The translations under genes and the position numbers were made by a program. This document shows, one piece after another, positions 36,024 through 49,272 of a stretch of 64,000 bases of DNA; the stretch's first letter is position 1, and each line of letters starts with the position of its first letter. The stretch is from Perca fluviatilis (lineage: Eukaryota > Chordata > Actinopteri > Perciformes > Percidae). Location of the stretch: assembly GCF_010015445.1 (NCBI RefSeq), contig NC_053112.1, positions 1,849,789 through 1,913,788 on the forward strand. The letters are read 5' to 3'. The notes under the pieces were generated by a model. That model searched no databases. It saw only the letters and a list, made by a program, of their open reading frames with translations, and was not told the DNA's origin.

Positions 36024-36312
36024 GTGAGTACAGCTGGTCACATTTACACTTTCTACAACCAGGATTAACACTAAACTTCAGCTCTACTCAGGCAGCAAGT
36101 TCCTCTCTTTTCATGTCTTGTGAAATTGGTAACAATATAACTCTGGCTGTTTGTCTACAGGCCCACTATACAGTAGACCACTTTAACAGCTTTAAACAGT
36201 CTCTCTGTGTCAGTTCTCAGGACTGGAGTTTAGATTACTTCCTACTTTACTGCTATTGTTACTGTTTACGGATCACTTCCTGAATACACCTTCCTCTACC
36301 TTCTCTGGCTGT

Positions 36313-36365
36313 TTCACAATAAAAGCTTTCAAACAGAGAACCAGTGGGAGGCTTTTAATGTGAAG
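36313..36365. repeat. Conserved fold-back motif, copy 2
   Basis: TTCACAATAAAAGC ... GCTTTTAATGTGAA, as at 31794. Confidence 0.75.
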
Positions 36366-36734
36366 CAGCTGGAGGAAATGTAATGTGTTCAAGTAGCTAG
36401 TAGTAGGAGACAAAATGAGCTCTCAAAATGGACAGTTTCAGCCGTTTCCAGCCTATATATACACTGTCTATGATTCCAGCAGCCTTCAGACTGAACAGGA
36501 AGTGACAGAAACACTGTGGTCCGATTGTGATTTAAAATAATGTTATCACACCCATATATCAGATTGTACACAGTCTCCAGTTGTTTTTATTATGACAGAG
36601 TAGCTGTCAAAATGCTCTCCATGTGATCTGTTGCTGATTTTAATTAACAACAGACTGTAGATGATCTGTAATCTGAACAGATTTAGTCTCTCTGACTTCT
36701 AAACATCACTATCAGCCTCACAACATGTGTTCTG

Positions 36735-36788
36735 TTCACAATAAAAGTTTTCCACAAGAAAACTAGTGGGAGGCTTTATTTTTGTGAA
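36735..36788. repeat. Conserved fold-back motif, copy 3
   Basis: TTCACAATAAAAG ... CTTTATTTTTGTGAA, the most diverged copy. Confidence 0.65.
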
Positions 36789-36816
36789 GCAGCTAGAGAA
36801 TATGAACTGTTTGACA

Positions 36817-36817
<1 letters not shown>

Positions 36818-36892
<75 letters not shown>
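36818..36892. repeat. (AT)n microsatellite
   Basis: About 37 uninterrupted AT units. Confidence 0.98.
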
Positions 36893-36894
<2 letters not shown>

Positions 36895-38095
36895 ACAATG
36901 CTTTGCTGAAAGCTAAATAGTTGGTCACTCCTCTTAATTCTTCAAGTTAAAACGGTTACACTATGACAACCTCTATCTTACAGAGGACTTTACATACACC
37001 AAGGTGATGTGTAAGATTTAAGTTTTAACTCATGCCTTAGAACTTTTCAGCTGGTGCAACCCTTAAAATGTTAGTAACTCCAACCTAATTATAGATAGTT
37101 TCAGACTAGTCTATTGTCGCGTTCCAAACACAATTTTAACCCGTAAGGTACGGACTTCAAGTCACAACTCCGCACTCGGTAGTGTTTCAGGCAAAGTCAC
37201 AACAAACCCTTCTAGCTAGCATTAGCTAAGCGTAGCATCCGGATTACCTAATGCTGAGGTTAGCCAGCTAGCTGATACTAGCGATTTCCAGTCGTGACAT
37301 AATTTGTGCTCCATTTAATAAACATAACCTGTAGTAGTTCTAAAGGGTGTCACGATTTCGATTGAAATTAAGTCCCAATCTTGAATATCGAATAAAAAAT
37401 TGAATCGTCGATACCGCCGCCCCCATGTCACGTCCGGTCAGCTTGTCAAGCGGAAAAAACCGTGTTGAAGTGCTGCGCGGTCAGTCAACCTCCTGTAACT
37501 TAGTTACCAGCCAATCGGAAGACACTACGGCAAGTGTGGAAGTATTTTGGATTTCCAGTGAGTTATGTTGACAACGTTTGCGTTGTCAACAAAACAGCTA
37601 CGTATGCAAGCTCTGCTATGCGCGTGCTCCATATTCTGTATGTTTACCATTGCACATTAGCCTAGCAGTTAGCGGATATTCCTTCTGCTTATAGCTTTAT
37701 CCCAACAAAACCGCGACGGTTGAATTTTAGCGCCTGCATGCCGTTTTGTATCCGCAAACAGAGCAGCTTATATTGGTTATATTAGAGAGAACAACAATTT
37801 AGCGGACTGCCCGAGGCCCCTATTTGCTATCATTCTGCTCAGCTGCTGTGCTGGCTCGATGGTGTTTTAAGCCCCCAACCAAGCCTTCAAGGTAGCGCTA
37901 CTACCGTCGTCTTCAACCATAACCATAGTCTAAAAATAGCAGAGCAACCTGTGCTTAAAAAAGAAGAAGTAAAAATCGAGAATGTAATCGAATCGGAGAG
38001 TTTGGGAGATATTGACACCCCTAAGTAGTACACAATCGTTATGTGTATTGTTTTGATTACAGAATGTGCGAATTACTTTACGTTTGCTTATTTAT
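36893..38095. other. Intron block of TRIM copy 4
   Basis: 36.94-37.1 kb resembles the 2.2-2.45 kb block near the TRIM 5' intron. 37.63-38.09 kb is repeated at 46.66-47.15 kb. No gene is seen. Confidence 0.5.
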
Positions 38096-38675
38096 CCCTC
38101 ATGCCCTCCTTAAAAAACATTACTCGACACCTTCGAGGCAAAATGTCTCACACACAAAAACTGTTATTAAATCATCATATATCAATATGCTTTTCTGCTT
38201 TTTTTCATAAATCACTTAAACAACTTCTACCTAATCAAAACTACCAAACATTCAATCATTTTCAGGATTTTAACCCTTTAAATGCCAGTTTATGTATTTG
38301 AAGTATTTCATTTTTATTACAAAAAAATATTTTTTTCCATAATGAATAATATCCAGATGGGGCTTTGGTGGGGATTAGAGGCTTGGATATGTCAAAGATA
38401 AGCAACAAAACTGATTTGATTGCATTAGTATTTTTATGTAATTCCAGATACTCCCTCTGGACACCTTCGAGGCAAAAATGGCCCCATTGACTTCCATTAT
38501 AACCACATGTTTTTGATCTCACTGCCTTTACAGTATAAAACCATGCATTCTGTAATGTCAGCATTTCATTTGGAAGAAAACTAGTCATATTTGACATTTT
38601 TACAATATTTCACCGGATTCACCCCTTTTCCTTGTAACCCAGTGCATGAAATTATAGTTATATTATGGAGCTCTG

Positions 38676-38910
<235 letters not shown>

Positions 38911-39099
38911 GTTTGCGTGAACCTGTAAGCAAGCAATGATCATTTTAGGGCTTAAAAAAGGCATCTTTTTAAGGATGCATTTTATGTGTCTTTGAAGAGG
39001 CGTGCTTGAATGAAAACATTGTCTGCTGCATTTGCTGTAAACTGGCGCTTATCATTTCAAATGGTTTGTGGGACATGGTGGCCCTGAAGACTGGTCTCC

Positions 39100-39489
39100 C
39101 ACTATGGACATTCCCCTTTGGACCGGTCACACACAGCGCCAAGTGAGAAGTCCCATGTATGTTCGAATCTCTTGAGCATCCACATCACTCCATCCTGAGA
39201 TTGAACACCTCCCGTGTAGGTTTGTCATTTCCTGAATCAGCTGGATCAAGTCAAGAGTGAAGAAAGGTGGAAAGAGGATGCCACATCATGGATTCTTGAT
39301 ATGGCATATCTCCTGGGCTCTGGCATCATGCCGGGTCGGTGCTTGAATGTTGCGCGGCGTCTCAGTATTAGATGGAGACCAGACTTGCCGATTCTTCACT
39401 GTCCATTCAATGTTAGGATGGACAGGATCTTCAGTGTCCTCTCCACTTTCAGAGGAAGGGTTAGAGGTGCTTACAGAGTTGGAGGACAC
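39100..39489 (-). pseudogene. piggyBac transposase N-terminal remnant
   Basis: The minus strand reads NIEWTVKNRQVWSPSNTET then, past a stop, FPPFFTLDLIQLIQEMTNLH, GWSDVDAQEIRTYMGLLTW and a stop. The EMTN..G....W.DVD..E..AY.GLL pattern is the start of the piggyBac transposase domain. Only about 130 codons remain with at least two stops, so it is inactive. Confidence 0.75.
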
Positions 39490-39929
39490 CAGTGACCATT
39501 TTGTCAGACTCCAGAAACTTGTGTCATCTTCAGATGAGTCCTGCAGTTGGCTGGAAGATAAAGGCTCCTTCTCTTTGCTCCAGGTCTGTCTCCTTCTCTA
39601 GAGCCAGGTGCATAAACACACTAATAGTTGGTTTTGTTTACAACAAATGCAGGAGACAATGTTTTTTATTCAAGCACGTCTTCAAAGACACATGAAATGC
39701 ATCCTTCAAAAGAAGCCCTTTTTTTCACCCAGATTTACACAAACACACAGACAACACACACACACACACAGCATGCATGCACACACAACACACACACACA
39801 CACACACACACTCACATGGCTCCATAATATAACTGGCAAAAAGTAATGCGCTCTTTTTGACCACTAAAATTATCATTGTTTGTTTTTCAGATTTTCACAA
39901 ACTCTCTCTCACACACAGACATGCATACA

Positions 39930-39934
39930 TGCAT

Positions 39935-39996
<62 letters not shown>

Positions 39997-40150
39997 GCAT
40001 TCATAAAACACACACACACACACACACACACCCACACACAAAACAAATATACACATATACACAGACACACATACACACACACATATACACACACACACAC
40101 CACGCACCGCGCACGCATACGCACACACACACTCACACACAAACACACAG
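39930..40150. repeat. (CA)n-rich microsatellite
   Basis: CA repeats with TACACA and GCACAC interruptions; the inverted partner of the GT run in the other arm. A shorter CA run is at 39736-39816. Confidence 0.95.
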
Positions 40151-40891
40151 AGCTCCACAATATAACTATAATTTCATGCAAAATGGTTGAATCTGGTGAA
40201 ATATTGTAAAAATGTCAAATATGACTAGTTTTCTTCCAAATGAAATGCTGACATTACAGAATGCATGGTTTTATACTGTAAAGGCAGTGAGATCAAAACA
40301 TGTGGTTATAATGGAAGTCAATGGGGACATTTTTGCCTCGAAGGTGTCCAGAGGGGAGTATCTGGAATTACATAAAAATACTAATGCAATCAAATCAGTT
40401 TTGTTGCTTATCTTTGACATATCCAAGCCTCTAATCCCCACCAAAGCCCCATCTACATATTATTCATTATATGGGAAAAAAATATTTTTTGTGTTTTTTT
40501 TGTAATAAAAATGAGAATACTTCAAATACATAAACTGGCATTTAAAGGGTTAAAATCCTGAAAATGATTGAATGTTTGGTGGTTTTGATTAGGTTAGAAG
40601 TTGTGTATGTGATTCATGAAAAAAGCAGAAAGAAATATTGATATATGATGATTTAATAACAGTTTTTTGGCGTGGACATTTTGCCTCGAAGGTGTCCAGA
40701 GGGTACAAAATGAATCATTTAAGTATAAAAGACATGTAAGAGTAAAAAACACTGGATTTAAAAAATTTGACTGAAAAGAAGGATTCCTTCAAAATGTCAT
40801 GCCATAAGAAGTAACACAGCAAAAATGATCACAAAATGAAAAAAACCTTCAGAAAAATGTACAAAAATGACCGAAAAGGGCAGCATAAGGG

Positions 40892-41468
40892 TCTATTTAC
40901 ATGTATACATAGAGTCTATTTATTTCTATTTCTCACCGTTAATCACCGCAGAGCATCAACAGGGGTCACCACTGTTGTTTATGTGTGTGTGACGTTAAAA
41001 CCTGTAACTGGGATTACAACGATCTGCTACAAGGTCACGGGTAGTAACTTATGGGTTTAACGGTAACGGTTTGACAGCCGTTCCAGGGCACTTTCGCGAG
41101 TAGAAGGTTATGTAAACCGGGTTACGGGTTGCCTGGAACACAGCATATGTTTGAACTTACACATACGTCTTGCACCTTACCACGCACCACCAACCACAAC
41201 AACAACCCAGTGCAGATAGTTAGGCATTGTATTATCTCAAATGTCTTAAAATATATAGTGTATTTAGCCGCTGTAAACCGGGCCGAGCCCCAAATTTGTA
41301 CAATGTCTGGCTCCGCCCCGTGTGGATATATTCAGTGCTGTTTTGTCAGAGTAGCGAGCTTCACTGTGTTCCTTGTTGCTCACATTTTGGTGCAAGTCAA
41401 AACACCTTTTTAAATAATTAAAACTCTATTTTAATATGTTTTTCTTTTTATTCACACTATGTGTAGAT
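40892..41468 (+). other. Intron end and acceptor of TRIM copy 4
   Basis: Contains the gypsy empty site (ATGTAAACCGGGTTACGG, about 41112-41129) and the empty TTAA target (41246-41249). It ends in a pyrimidine-rich tract and TGTGTAG before the start codon. No gene is seen. Confidence 0.6.
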
Positions 41469-43113
41469 ATGGCGTGCGCAAACTATCTGTCATCTGAAGA
41501 TCAGTTTCTGTGCTCCATCTGTCTGGATGTGTTCACTGATCCTGTCACCATACTATGTGGTCACAACTTCTGCAAGAACTGCATCACTGAACACTGGGAT
41601 ACTAATGACCAGTACCTGTGTCCGATGTGTAACAAGGTTTTCAACACAAAACCTGAGCTGCACGTCAACACTTTGTTCTCTGAGATGGTTGCTCAGTTCA
41701 GACAGTCAGCTCAACAGAAAGCCAGCAGCAGCAGCTCAGAGAAACAAGTGTCGAAACCAGGAGAAGTTCCCTGTGACGTCTGCACTGGAACCAAACTGAA
41801 GGCCCTGAAGTCCTGTCTGGTGTGTCTGGTCTCCTACTGTGAGACTCACCTGGAGCCTCATCTGACCATGTCAGGTCTGAAAAGACATCAGCTGATCGAC
41901 CCTGTGGAGAACCTGGAAGGCAGGATGTGTACGGTGCACGATAAACCTCTGGAGCTGTTCTGTAAGACCGACCAGACATGTGTCTGCATGCTCTGCACTG
42001 TTTTAGAGCACAAGATGCATGATGTTGTTCCTCTGAAAGAAGAATATGAAGGAAAGAAGGCAGAGCTGGGGAAGACAGAGGCTGAAATTCAGCAGATGAT
42101 CCAGAAGAGACGACTGAAGATTCAGGAGATCAAACACTCAGTCGACCTCAGTGAGGAAGATGCAGACAGAGAGATAGCAGAAGGTGTTCAGGTCTTCACT
42201 TCTCTGAAGGAGTCTGTTGAGAGAGGCCTGAATGAGCTCATCAACACGATCAAAGAGAAGCAGAAAACAACAGAAAAACAGGCCGAAGCTTTCATCAAAG
42301 AGCTGGAACAGGAAATCTCTGAGCTGATGAAGAGAAGCACTGAGGTGGAGCAGGTGTTACGCTCTGAAGACCACCTCCATCTTCTCCAGAGTGTCCAGTC
42401 CCTAAACATCCAACAACCTCCACCCACCAAGGACTGGACAGAGGTCAGTGTCCATCCATCATCATATGAGGGGACTGTGGTGAAAGCTGTGGTTCAGCTG
42501 GAGGAGACACTCAGTACAGAGATAAAGAAGCTGCTTAAAGCCGAAGCTGAAGAGGGTCCAGCAGTATGCAGTGGATGTGACTCTTGATCCTGATACAGCA
42601 CATCCTAATCTCATCCTGTCTGATGATGGGAAACAAGTGTATGATAGTGATGTGAGGAAGAATCTCCCAGACAACCCAGAGAGATTTTCTAAGTGTGTTA
42701 ATGTTTTAGGAAAGCAGAGTTTCTCTTCAGGCAGATTTTACTTTGAGGTCCAAGTTAAAGGAAAGACTGAATGGGATTTAGGAGTGGCCAGAGAGTCGAT
42801 CAACAGGAAGGGAAACATCAACCTGAGCCCCGAAAGGTTACTGGATTATAGTGTTGAGAAATGGAAATGAGTACAAAGCTGCTAATGACCCTCCAGTCCT
42901 TCTCTCTCTGAAGTCTCCTCCTCAGAAGGTGGGGGTGTTTGTGGATTGTGAGGAGGGTCTGGTCTCCTTTTATGACGTAGATGCTGCAGCTCTTATCTAC
43001 TCCTTTACTGGCTGCTCCTTCACTGAGAAACTCTTCCCATACTTCAGTCCCAGTCTTAATTATGGTGGTAAAAACCTGCCCCTCTGATCATCTCTCCTGT
43101 CAGAGTAAACTAA
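41469..43113 (+). pseudogene. btr: Bloodthirsty-related TRIM E3 ligase, copy 4 (most intact)
   Basis: ATG at 41469-41471. The frame is open for 373 codons: RING (CSIC at about residue 17, LCGHNFCKNC, CPMC), B-box1-like (CDVC..CLVC..C..H), B-box2 (CTVHDKPLELFCK..C..C..H), and a coiled coil of about 140 residues rich in E/K/Q. The RING zinc ligands are all present. A single extra A near 42543 shifts the frame at the start of PRY. PRY and the first half of SPRY follow in the next frame to about 42865, the rest in a third frame to 43087. The family stop TAA is at 43111-43113. The three breaks are one or two bases each. It could encode a truncated RING-B-box-coiled-coil protein, or be intact in the animal if the indels are assembly errors. 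Confidence 0.88.
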
Positions 43114-44859
43114 TCACTTAACTTTGATTAATTTATTTTCATTCAGGGAAACAAATATTAATAATTAGTTTAGATCAGATTTTCTATATTTTTAATGTGA
43201 TTGATTTACACTTCATTGTTAAGATGTTTTAAATTATTTGTATTCTATTACATAGTCAACAAATTCATTTAATGCATTCATCTCTTCAACACTGCATCAG
43301 AATATCTATTTTTAAAAACCTCTGTTAAAGCCACAGACATTTATTTTAACTTCCAGAAGAAATCAGTTTCAAACGACATTTTCATTTAAGAGTAAGTCTG
43401 AATCCACAATAAATGCAGGTCTTTCCAAACATATTAATTGGGGGGTAGTGGGTTGCTGCAGGGGAGATGAAGAAAACGCTGTGATGAAAATTTTGAGACC
43501 GACTCAACTTTTGGAGAAACGCAACCCTGCGTCACGCTGCAGTGGCCAATCATGTAACAGAGATCAGAGTTGTCAGAGTGTTTTGAGGCGGTGTGAGAGT
43601 CCCGTACAGGAAACAGGAAACATCACTGCCTCTATCTCTGCCACGAGAACGTTTTAAAACTCCAAACACAGGCTGTGAACTGCCCGGGAGTTTGGGGAAC
43701 AGCTGACTGATTCCTCAGTCCCTCCATCAGTCCTTCTGATTGTTTCCTGCAACAACAAAGCACTCGCTATATCTCGCTCATCTCTTTTCTTTCTCTCTTT
43801 CTCCGGGAAATAAAGATGCCTTCAAGTTCAGTCGGAAATGTCGAGATCTATAGACCATCTGACAGAAAACAGTGAGTGTGAAATATAAAGTGTACTTGTG
43901 CTACATTGGGAAGTCACACAAACAGGCTGTTTCAGTGATACTCCCACCGCTGCACAACTCTGCCAAAAATCTGCGGATCACTTTCTTTGGTCTGAACTCA
44001 GCTTAAGGTCTATTACATGCCTATAGTGTCTACAGAACACAATATGTGTCGTCATTATACCGGTATAAAAACGGTTAATGAATGTTTCTATTTTGTCTGA
44101 AAAGTGTTTTGGTTCATTATTAGTCACTTTGGTTATTTTTGGTTTGTTTTGTGGGTAAGATGGTTTATAAGTCAAAGAAATCTGTAAATATGTGATTGTA
44201 AAATGAAAACTGTAAAATAAACCAGTTGTTGAACACAAAGCCTGAGTAAACAGTGACTTGAGCACCAAACACTGAACAGAAAAGCTGGTTTACAAAGAAG
44301 TTGTATTTCATGATGAGTACATTGTGTTTCCTGTGGCTGCTTCACAATAAAAGCTCCTGTGTGTATCACCAGTTGGATGCTTTTAATGTGAAGGAGCGGC
44401 AGGAGGAAATGTTTGTTTCACCCAGCAGTGATTGTGGAGGATAAATCGGTCTCTCCTTTTTTTTTTTTCTTAGCGCTCGTTTTAAAAATATCTATATATG
44501 TATATATCAGAAATCTGGGTTTGTTTTTTATTTAATTTTTTATTTCAATGTTAAACAATTCAAGAAACCACAAGTGATACAAGACAAACAGTCACATAAA
44601 GAAAAAAAAAAAAAAAAAAAAAAATAAGAGTAAAGTGGGTTTTTTTTAACTATATAATTGGATTTACCCAAAAATAACACGGATGGATGATTCCATACAA
44701 CGGCTTGGCGTAAAACACAGAAGATCGGATCTCTACTTTCATTGAATTTGGGGTGTTTATTAAATATTTTAGCATTTGAATTTTTTTTAAATGTTTCTAA
44801 ACAGTATCCTCACTTAACGCGTTGACATATACCAGTCTGTGATTATCCTTCCTTTAATA
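43114..44859 (+). other. Downstream block of TRIM copy 4
   Basis: AATAAA at 43408-43413. Homologous to 30.57-32.31 kb, ending abruptly at CTTCCTTTAATA, where an L1-type fragment starts. No gene is seen. Confidence 0.6.
44341..44393. repeat. Conserved fold-back motif, copy 4
   Basis: TTCACAATAAAAGC ... GCTTTTAATGTGAA, the direct counterpart of 31794. Confidence 0.75.
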
Positions 44860-45838
44860 GGAGTCAAGCTTTCGCCTTCACAGCTTAATTGCTGCGAAGT
44901 AGAAAGTACAGAGACATTGTTTAAAGGGAAATATTGCTCAGTCACACCATTTAGGGGCTCCGAAATTGCATGCGTTAAAGTATAGAGCTTTAAAATATTC
45001 AAATTCTTCCTGCAATATTTCTTGTGGATTTGTAACTAAGACATCATTTCTATATAAACTCATGATATTCTTTTTACCAGAGTTTCTTTGGTTTAACCGT
45101 AAAAATGTGCTGTACACTTCTCTCCCTTGTCCATCCAAGCAGCGTGTGACCTAAGCATAACTCCGTTTACCCGTTCCTGATAAAGACTCTCCAATTTATC
45201 TTGTTTTCTTTTAATTAATATTTCTGTTTCAAATGCATAACTTCTATCTAATAATTGTTGTAGTTCATTTATTTCATCAGTAAGTTCTTATTCTTGTTTT
45301 AGGTTTCTTTTTTTTTTCTTGATGGATCCCATCTTAATCGCATGTCCTCTAAAGGAACATTTAAAAGCCTCCCAGACATTATGTGGATTAGAGGAGTTTT
45401 CATTATCTTCAAAGAATTCCCTTGATAAATCTCCTGGTAATGTCAACAAATGAATCATCATTTAAAAGCGATACATTGAACTTCCAGTAATCCTCGTCCT
45501 CTGGAACATTGCAGATTATCAATCAGCAATGTAACCAGACTATGATCAGATCTCAAGCTGTCACCAATACAATAGTTTAATACTCTAGGAACCAATGCAA
45601 AGGGAATCAGAAAATAATGGATTCTACCGGCCTGTTTTCCTCTGCGCCTATGTATACCTCTCATTGCATCTTTATTTAGTAAATGCCAGATATCTAATGA
45701 TGCAACCATTTCTTGAATTTCACTAAGTGCATGAGGATGATTGGTTTTGGTCTTTATTAGTATTATTGTTTTGTGATAAGATTCAGGGTTCGTACTACAC
45801 CTTTCCAAGGTCAAATTCAAGCACTTTTTTTGATACAC
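44860..45838 (-). pseudogene. L1/Tx1-type LINE ORF2 endonuclease fragment
   Basis: The minus strand carries WHLLNKDAMRGIHRRRGKQA then GRIHYFLI and IGDSLRSDHSLVTLLI (45838-45458). This is the end of an apurinic-type endonuclease of the L1/Tx1 kind. A further piece (VYSTFLRLNQRNSGKKNIMS) at 45110-45050 fits the region between endonuclease and RT. RT is absent, so both ends are cut. It sits exactly at the boundary between the two direct duplications. Confidence 0.8.
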
Positions 45839-45879
45839 CTGTGCTGTTCCTACTATGACATGTCAACATGTCTGCCGCG

Positions 45880-46221
45880 CCAAAGGCCTATAAAGGTATA
45901 AGCAACACCTTCTCACACACCTTCCTCCTCCCACCTGTTAGATAAAGACACACCTTTGTCTTCATATCAACCAGACAACATCCTGGTATTTCACAATGTA
46001 TATCAGAGGGAGGGAAACCTAACACTAGAGCTGCAGTGAGAGGAGGAGCAACACTGGAAAGAGGGAGAGCTTCAACGTCACACCTCGGAAATGAAAGTTA
46101 AGTTTGTCAGGGTGTCAGCCACGCTGCAGTCGAGCAAGTCTCAGTTTCTCTCTGAAAGAAAACTCAAACTGACTTCATCAGGTCTTTCTCAACAACACAG
46201 CAGAGTCTCTGACAAACACTG
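45880..46221 (+). promoter_or_regulatory. Putative promoter and first exon of TRIM copy 5
   Basis: Direct duplicate of 35690-36023. The donor is GTGAGT at 46222-46227. A small ATG frame from about 46091 stays open up to the donor here, unlike in copy 4, but would meet a stop formed at the junction with the coding exon. The intron to the TRIM coding exon at 61915 now holds a 14.2-kb gypsy array. Confidence 0.45.
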
Positions 46222-46511
46222 GTGAGTACAGCTGATCACATTTACACTTCCTACAACCAGGATTAACACTAAACTTCAGCTCTACTCAGACAGGAAGTTC
46301 CTCTCTCTTTAATTTCTAGTGAAATTGGTAACAATATAATTATGGCTGTTTGTCTGCAGGCCCACTATACAGTAGCCCACTTTAACAGCTTTAAACAGTC
46401 TCTCTGTGTCAGTTCTCAGGACTGGGGTTTAGATTACTTCCTACTTTACTGCTATTGTTACTGTTTACAGATCGCTTCATGAATACAGCTTCCTCTATCT
46501 TCTCTGGCTGT

Positions 46512-46564
46512 TTCACAATAAAAGCTTTCAAACAGAGAACCAGTTGGGAGGCTTTTAATGTCAA
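46512..46564. repeat. Conserved fold-back motif, copy 5
   Basis: TTCACAATAAAAGC ... GCTTTTAATGTCAA, the direct counterpart of 36313. Confidence 0.75.
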
Positions 46565-47338
46565 GCAGCTGGAGGAAATGTAATGTGTTCAAGTAGCTGT
46601 GCTGTTCTTTTGATAAAACTTGGACACAGGAGCTTTATTAGGCTCGTTCTAGAGCCATACCGTGTACCATATTCTGTATGTTTACCATTGCACATTAACC
46701 TAGCAGCTGACGGATATTCATTCTGCTTATAGCTTTATCCCAACAAAACCGCACGGTTGAATTTTAGCCGCATGCACGCTTTGTAGCCTAAACAGAGCAG
46801 CTCATATTGGTTATATTAGAGAGAACAACAATTTAGCCGGACTGCCCGAAGTGGCGCCCTATTTGCTATCGTTCTGCTCAGCTGCTGTGCTGGCTCGATG
46901 GTGTTTTAAGCCCCAACCAAGCCTTCAAGGTAGCCGCCGACCGTCGTCTTCAACCATAACCATAGTCTAAAAATGGCATAGCAACCTATGCTTAAAAAAA
47001 GAAGTAAAGATCGAATCGAATTGTGACCTTAGAATCAAAAATGTAATCGAATCGAGGGATTTGGAGAATCGTTGACACCCCTAAGTAGTACACACTCATA
47101 TGTGTATTGTTTTGATTACAATGTGCGGAATTACTTTTACGTTGCTTATTTATGTCTATTTATTTCTATTTCTCACCGTTAAGCACCCGTGCAGCATCAA
47201 CAAGGGGGCACACTGTTGTTTATGTGTGTGTGGCGTTAAAACCTGTAACTGGGACTACAAACGATCTGCTACGAGGTCACGGATAGTAACTTATGGGTTT
47301 ACGGTAACACTTGCGAGTAGAAGGTTATGTAAACGACG
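46565..47338. other. Intron of TRIM copy 5, 5' part
   Basis: Matches 37.63-38.09 and 40.91-41.11 kb without the piggyBac-type element. No gene is seen. Confidence 0.55.
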
Positions 47339-47861
47339 TGTGACAAGCCCAGGGGTGTGGGTGTCCGCTCACCAGTTCAAGAAGATAAGCCGGCACCAGG
47401 AGTACAGTTGGAAAACAGTTGAAAAGTTTATTGCAGACAATCAGGGGAATTTCCACAACACTTCACCATCTACTGCTGCAATGTCCATAATCCATTCACG
47501 TTGTCTTTAATCCACAGGTCATCCACAAACGGGTCCTCGTCCAGAACAGTTCGGTACACAGGGGGTAGTCAGCCAGTCCAGGTCACAGCTCTTAATCACA
47601 CAGTTTTAGTTCAGTTCACTCCTCAGTAATTTCCACCCTGTCTCACTCAGCTCCCCTCCTTTTTCTCTCTGCTCCTTTTGTTCCCAGTTCAAACCTGCTT
47701 TCCTCTTTTCCCTCCAAAACCCCAATCACCTAATTAATCCCAGCCTCTCCTTGTTGGAAGAGGAAGTCCATAAAAGGCTCCGGGGGTGGAACCAGCCAAC
47801 CGCCAATATACCTCCCGCTTCCGATCACCACTCCCCTCACCTCTCCCTGCAATCTACCACA
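47339..47861 (-). repeat. Gypsy LTR 1 (3' outer LTR)
   Basis: TGTGACAAGC ... CTACCACA on the plus strand. It differs from the other three LTRs at several sites (for example AATCAGG for AATGAGG, ACAGTTGG for ACAGCTGG). The minus strand has AATAAA near the LTR end. Confidence 0.9.
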
Positions 47862-49260
47862 CACCCCCTCAGCTCCGACCTGGAGGGAGGTGCGGTCCAG
47901 CACCCCAGAGCATCCCGCCTGGATAGGGCATTGGCATTCCCATGGGCGCCCCGGACCTGTGGACGACAGAGAAAGCAAAGGGCTGTAAAGACAGAAACCA
48001 GCGAGTAACCGAGCATTACTGTCCTTATTCCGAGACATCCAAACCAGTGGCGCATGGTCCGTAACAAGGGTGAAGTGCCGTCCCAGCACGTAATATTTCA
48101 GTTTCTCAAGGGCCCACTTGATGGCAAGACATTCCTTCTCCACTGTGGAATATCGTTGTTCTCGTGGTAATAGCTTCCGGCTGATGTACAAGATGGGGTG
48201 TTCCTCACCGTCTTTCAACTTGTGATAGGACAGCACCAACCCCAGTTTCAGATGCATCTGTCTGTACAACCAGTGGCTTGGAGAAGTCCGGGGTCGTGAG
48301 TATGGGTCCAGAACACAGCTCCCTTTGGGTCGTGAAAGGCTTTCTCAGTCTCCTCGGTCCACACCACCTGGTTGGGCTGGCAGCTCTTTGTTAGATCTGT
48401 TAGGGGGCCGGCTAGAAAAGCAAAATGTGGAATGAATCTTCGATAGTAACTGGTTAAACCTACAAACGTGCGTACCTGCTTCTTCGTGAGGGGCCGGGGC
48501 CAGTCCCGAATCGCCTCCACTTTCTTCACCTGGGGTTTGACACAACCCCTCCCAATCGTGTAACCCAGGTACTCCGCCTCTACGGAACCGAGCCGACATT
48601 TTTGGGGTTAGCTGTGAGCCCGGCCTCCCTTAAGGCCTGTAGAACCGAGCTCACCTGGTGCAGATGGAACTCCCAATCACTTCCATGGATGACAATATCG
48701 TCGAGGTAAGCCGCCGCATACTCCTGATGGGGGACGGAGAACTCGGTCCATCAACCTCTGGAAGGTAGCTGGGGCCCCATGTAACCCAAAGGGCAGCTTC
48801 TTGTAGTGGAACAGCCCATCAGGGGTGGCAAACGCTGTTTTCTCCGCTTCAAGGGCCAAAGGCACCTGCCAATAGCCCTTTGTGAGGTCAAGCGTGCTGA
48901 TAAAGCAGGCTGTCCCTAGCCTCTCAATCAGTTCGTCAATTCGGGGCATGGGGTAGGCGTCGAATTTGGAGATTTCATTAACCTTTCTGAAGTCGTTACA
49001 GAAACGAGTCGTCCATCTGTTTTTTGGTACCAACACTATGGGGCTACACCACTCGGCTGTTGGACTCTTCTATGATATCCGCTTCCAGCATAATTTTCAC
49101 CTCGGTCCTAACAGCCTCTCTTCTTGCTTCCGGTATGCGGTAGGGTCTCAACTTCACCTTTCTCCGGGTTCAGTGATTATGTTGTGCTCTACCAGATCAG
49201 TTGTCCTGGTACACTGGAAAACACATCCGACTCTGGTCGACAACTCCATTAGCTCTTGCC
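47862..49260 (-). pseudogene. Gypsy RT-RNase H, array member 1
   Basis: RT is seen as CNDFRKVNEISKFDAYPMPR, TLDLTKGYWQVPLA, KLPFGLHGAPATFQRLMDRV and the YLDD box (48697-48708). RNase H follows with YISRKLLPREQRYSTVEKE, CLAIKWALEKL and VTDHAPLVWM. The polymerase makes cDNA from element RNA, and RNase H removes the RNA. This member keeps the RT finger segment missing in members 2 and 3. Frameshifts lie near 48735, 48600, 48290 and 47970. Confidence 0.88.
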
Positions 49261-49272
49261 TCTGTACTGAGC

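Noticed and set aside
45458..45838. Possible separate host nuclease gene
   Set aside because: The motif pattern is that of an L1/Tx1 LINE endonuclease, cut at both ends.
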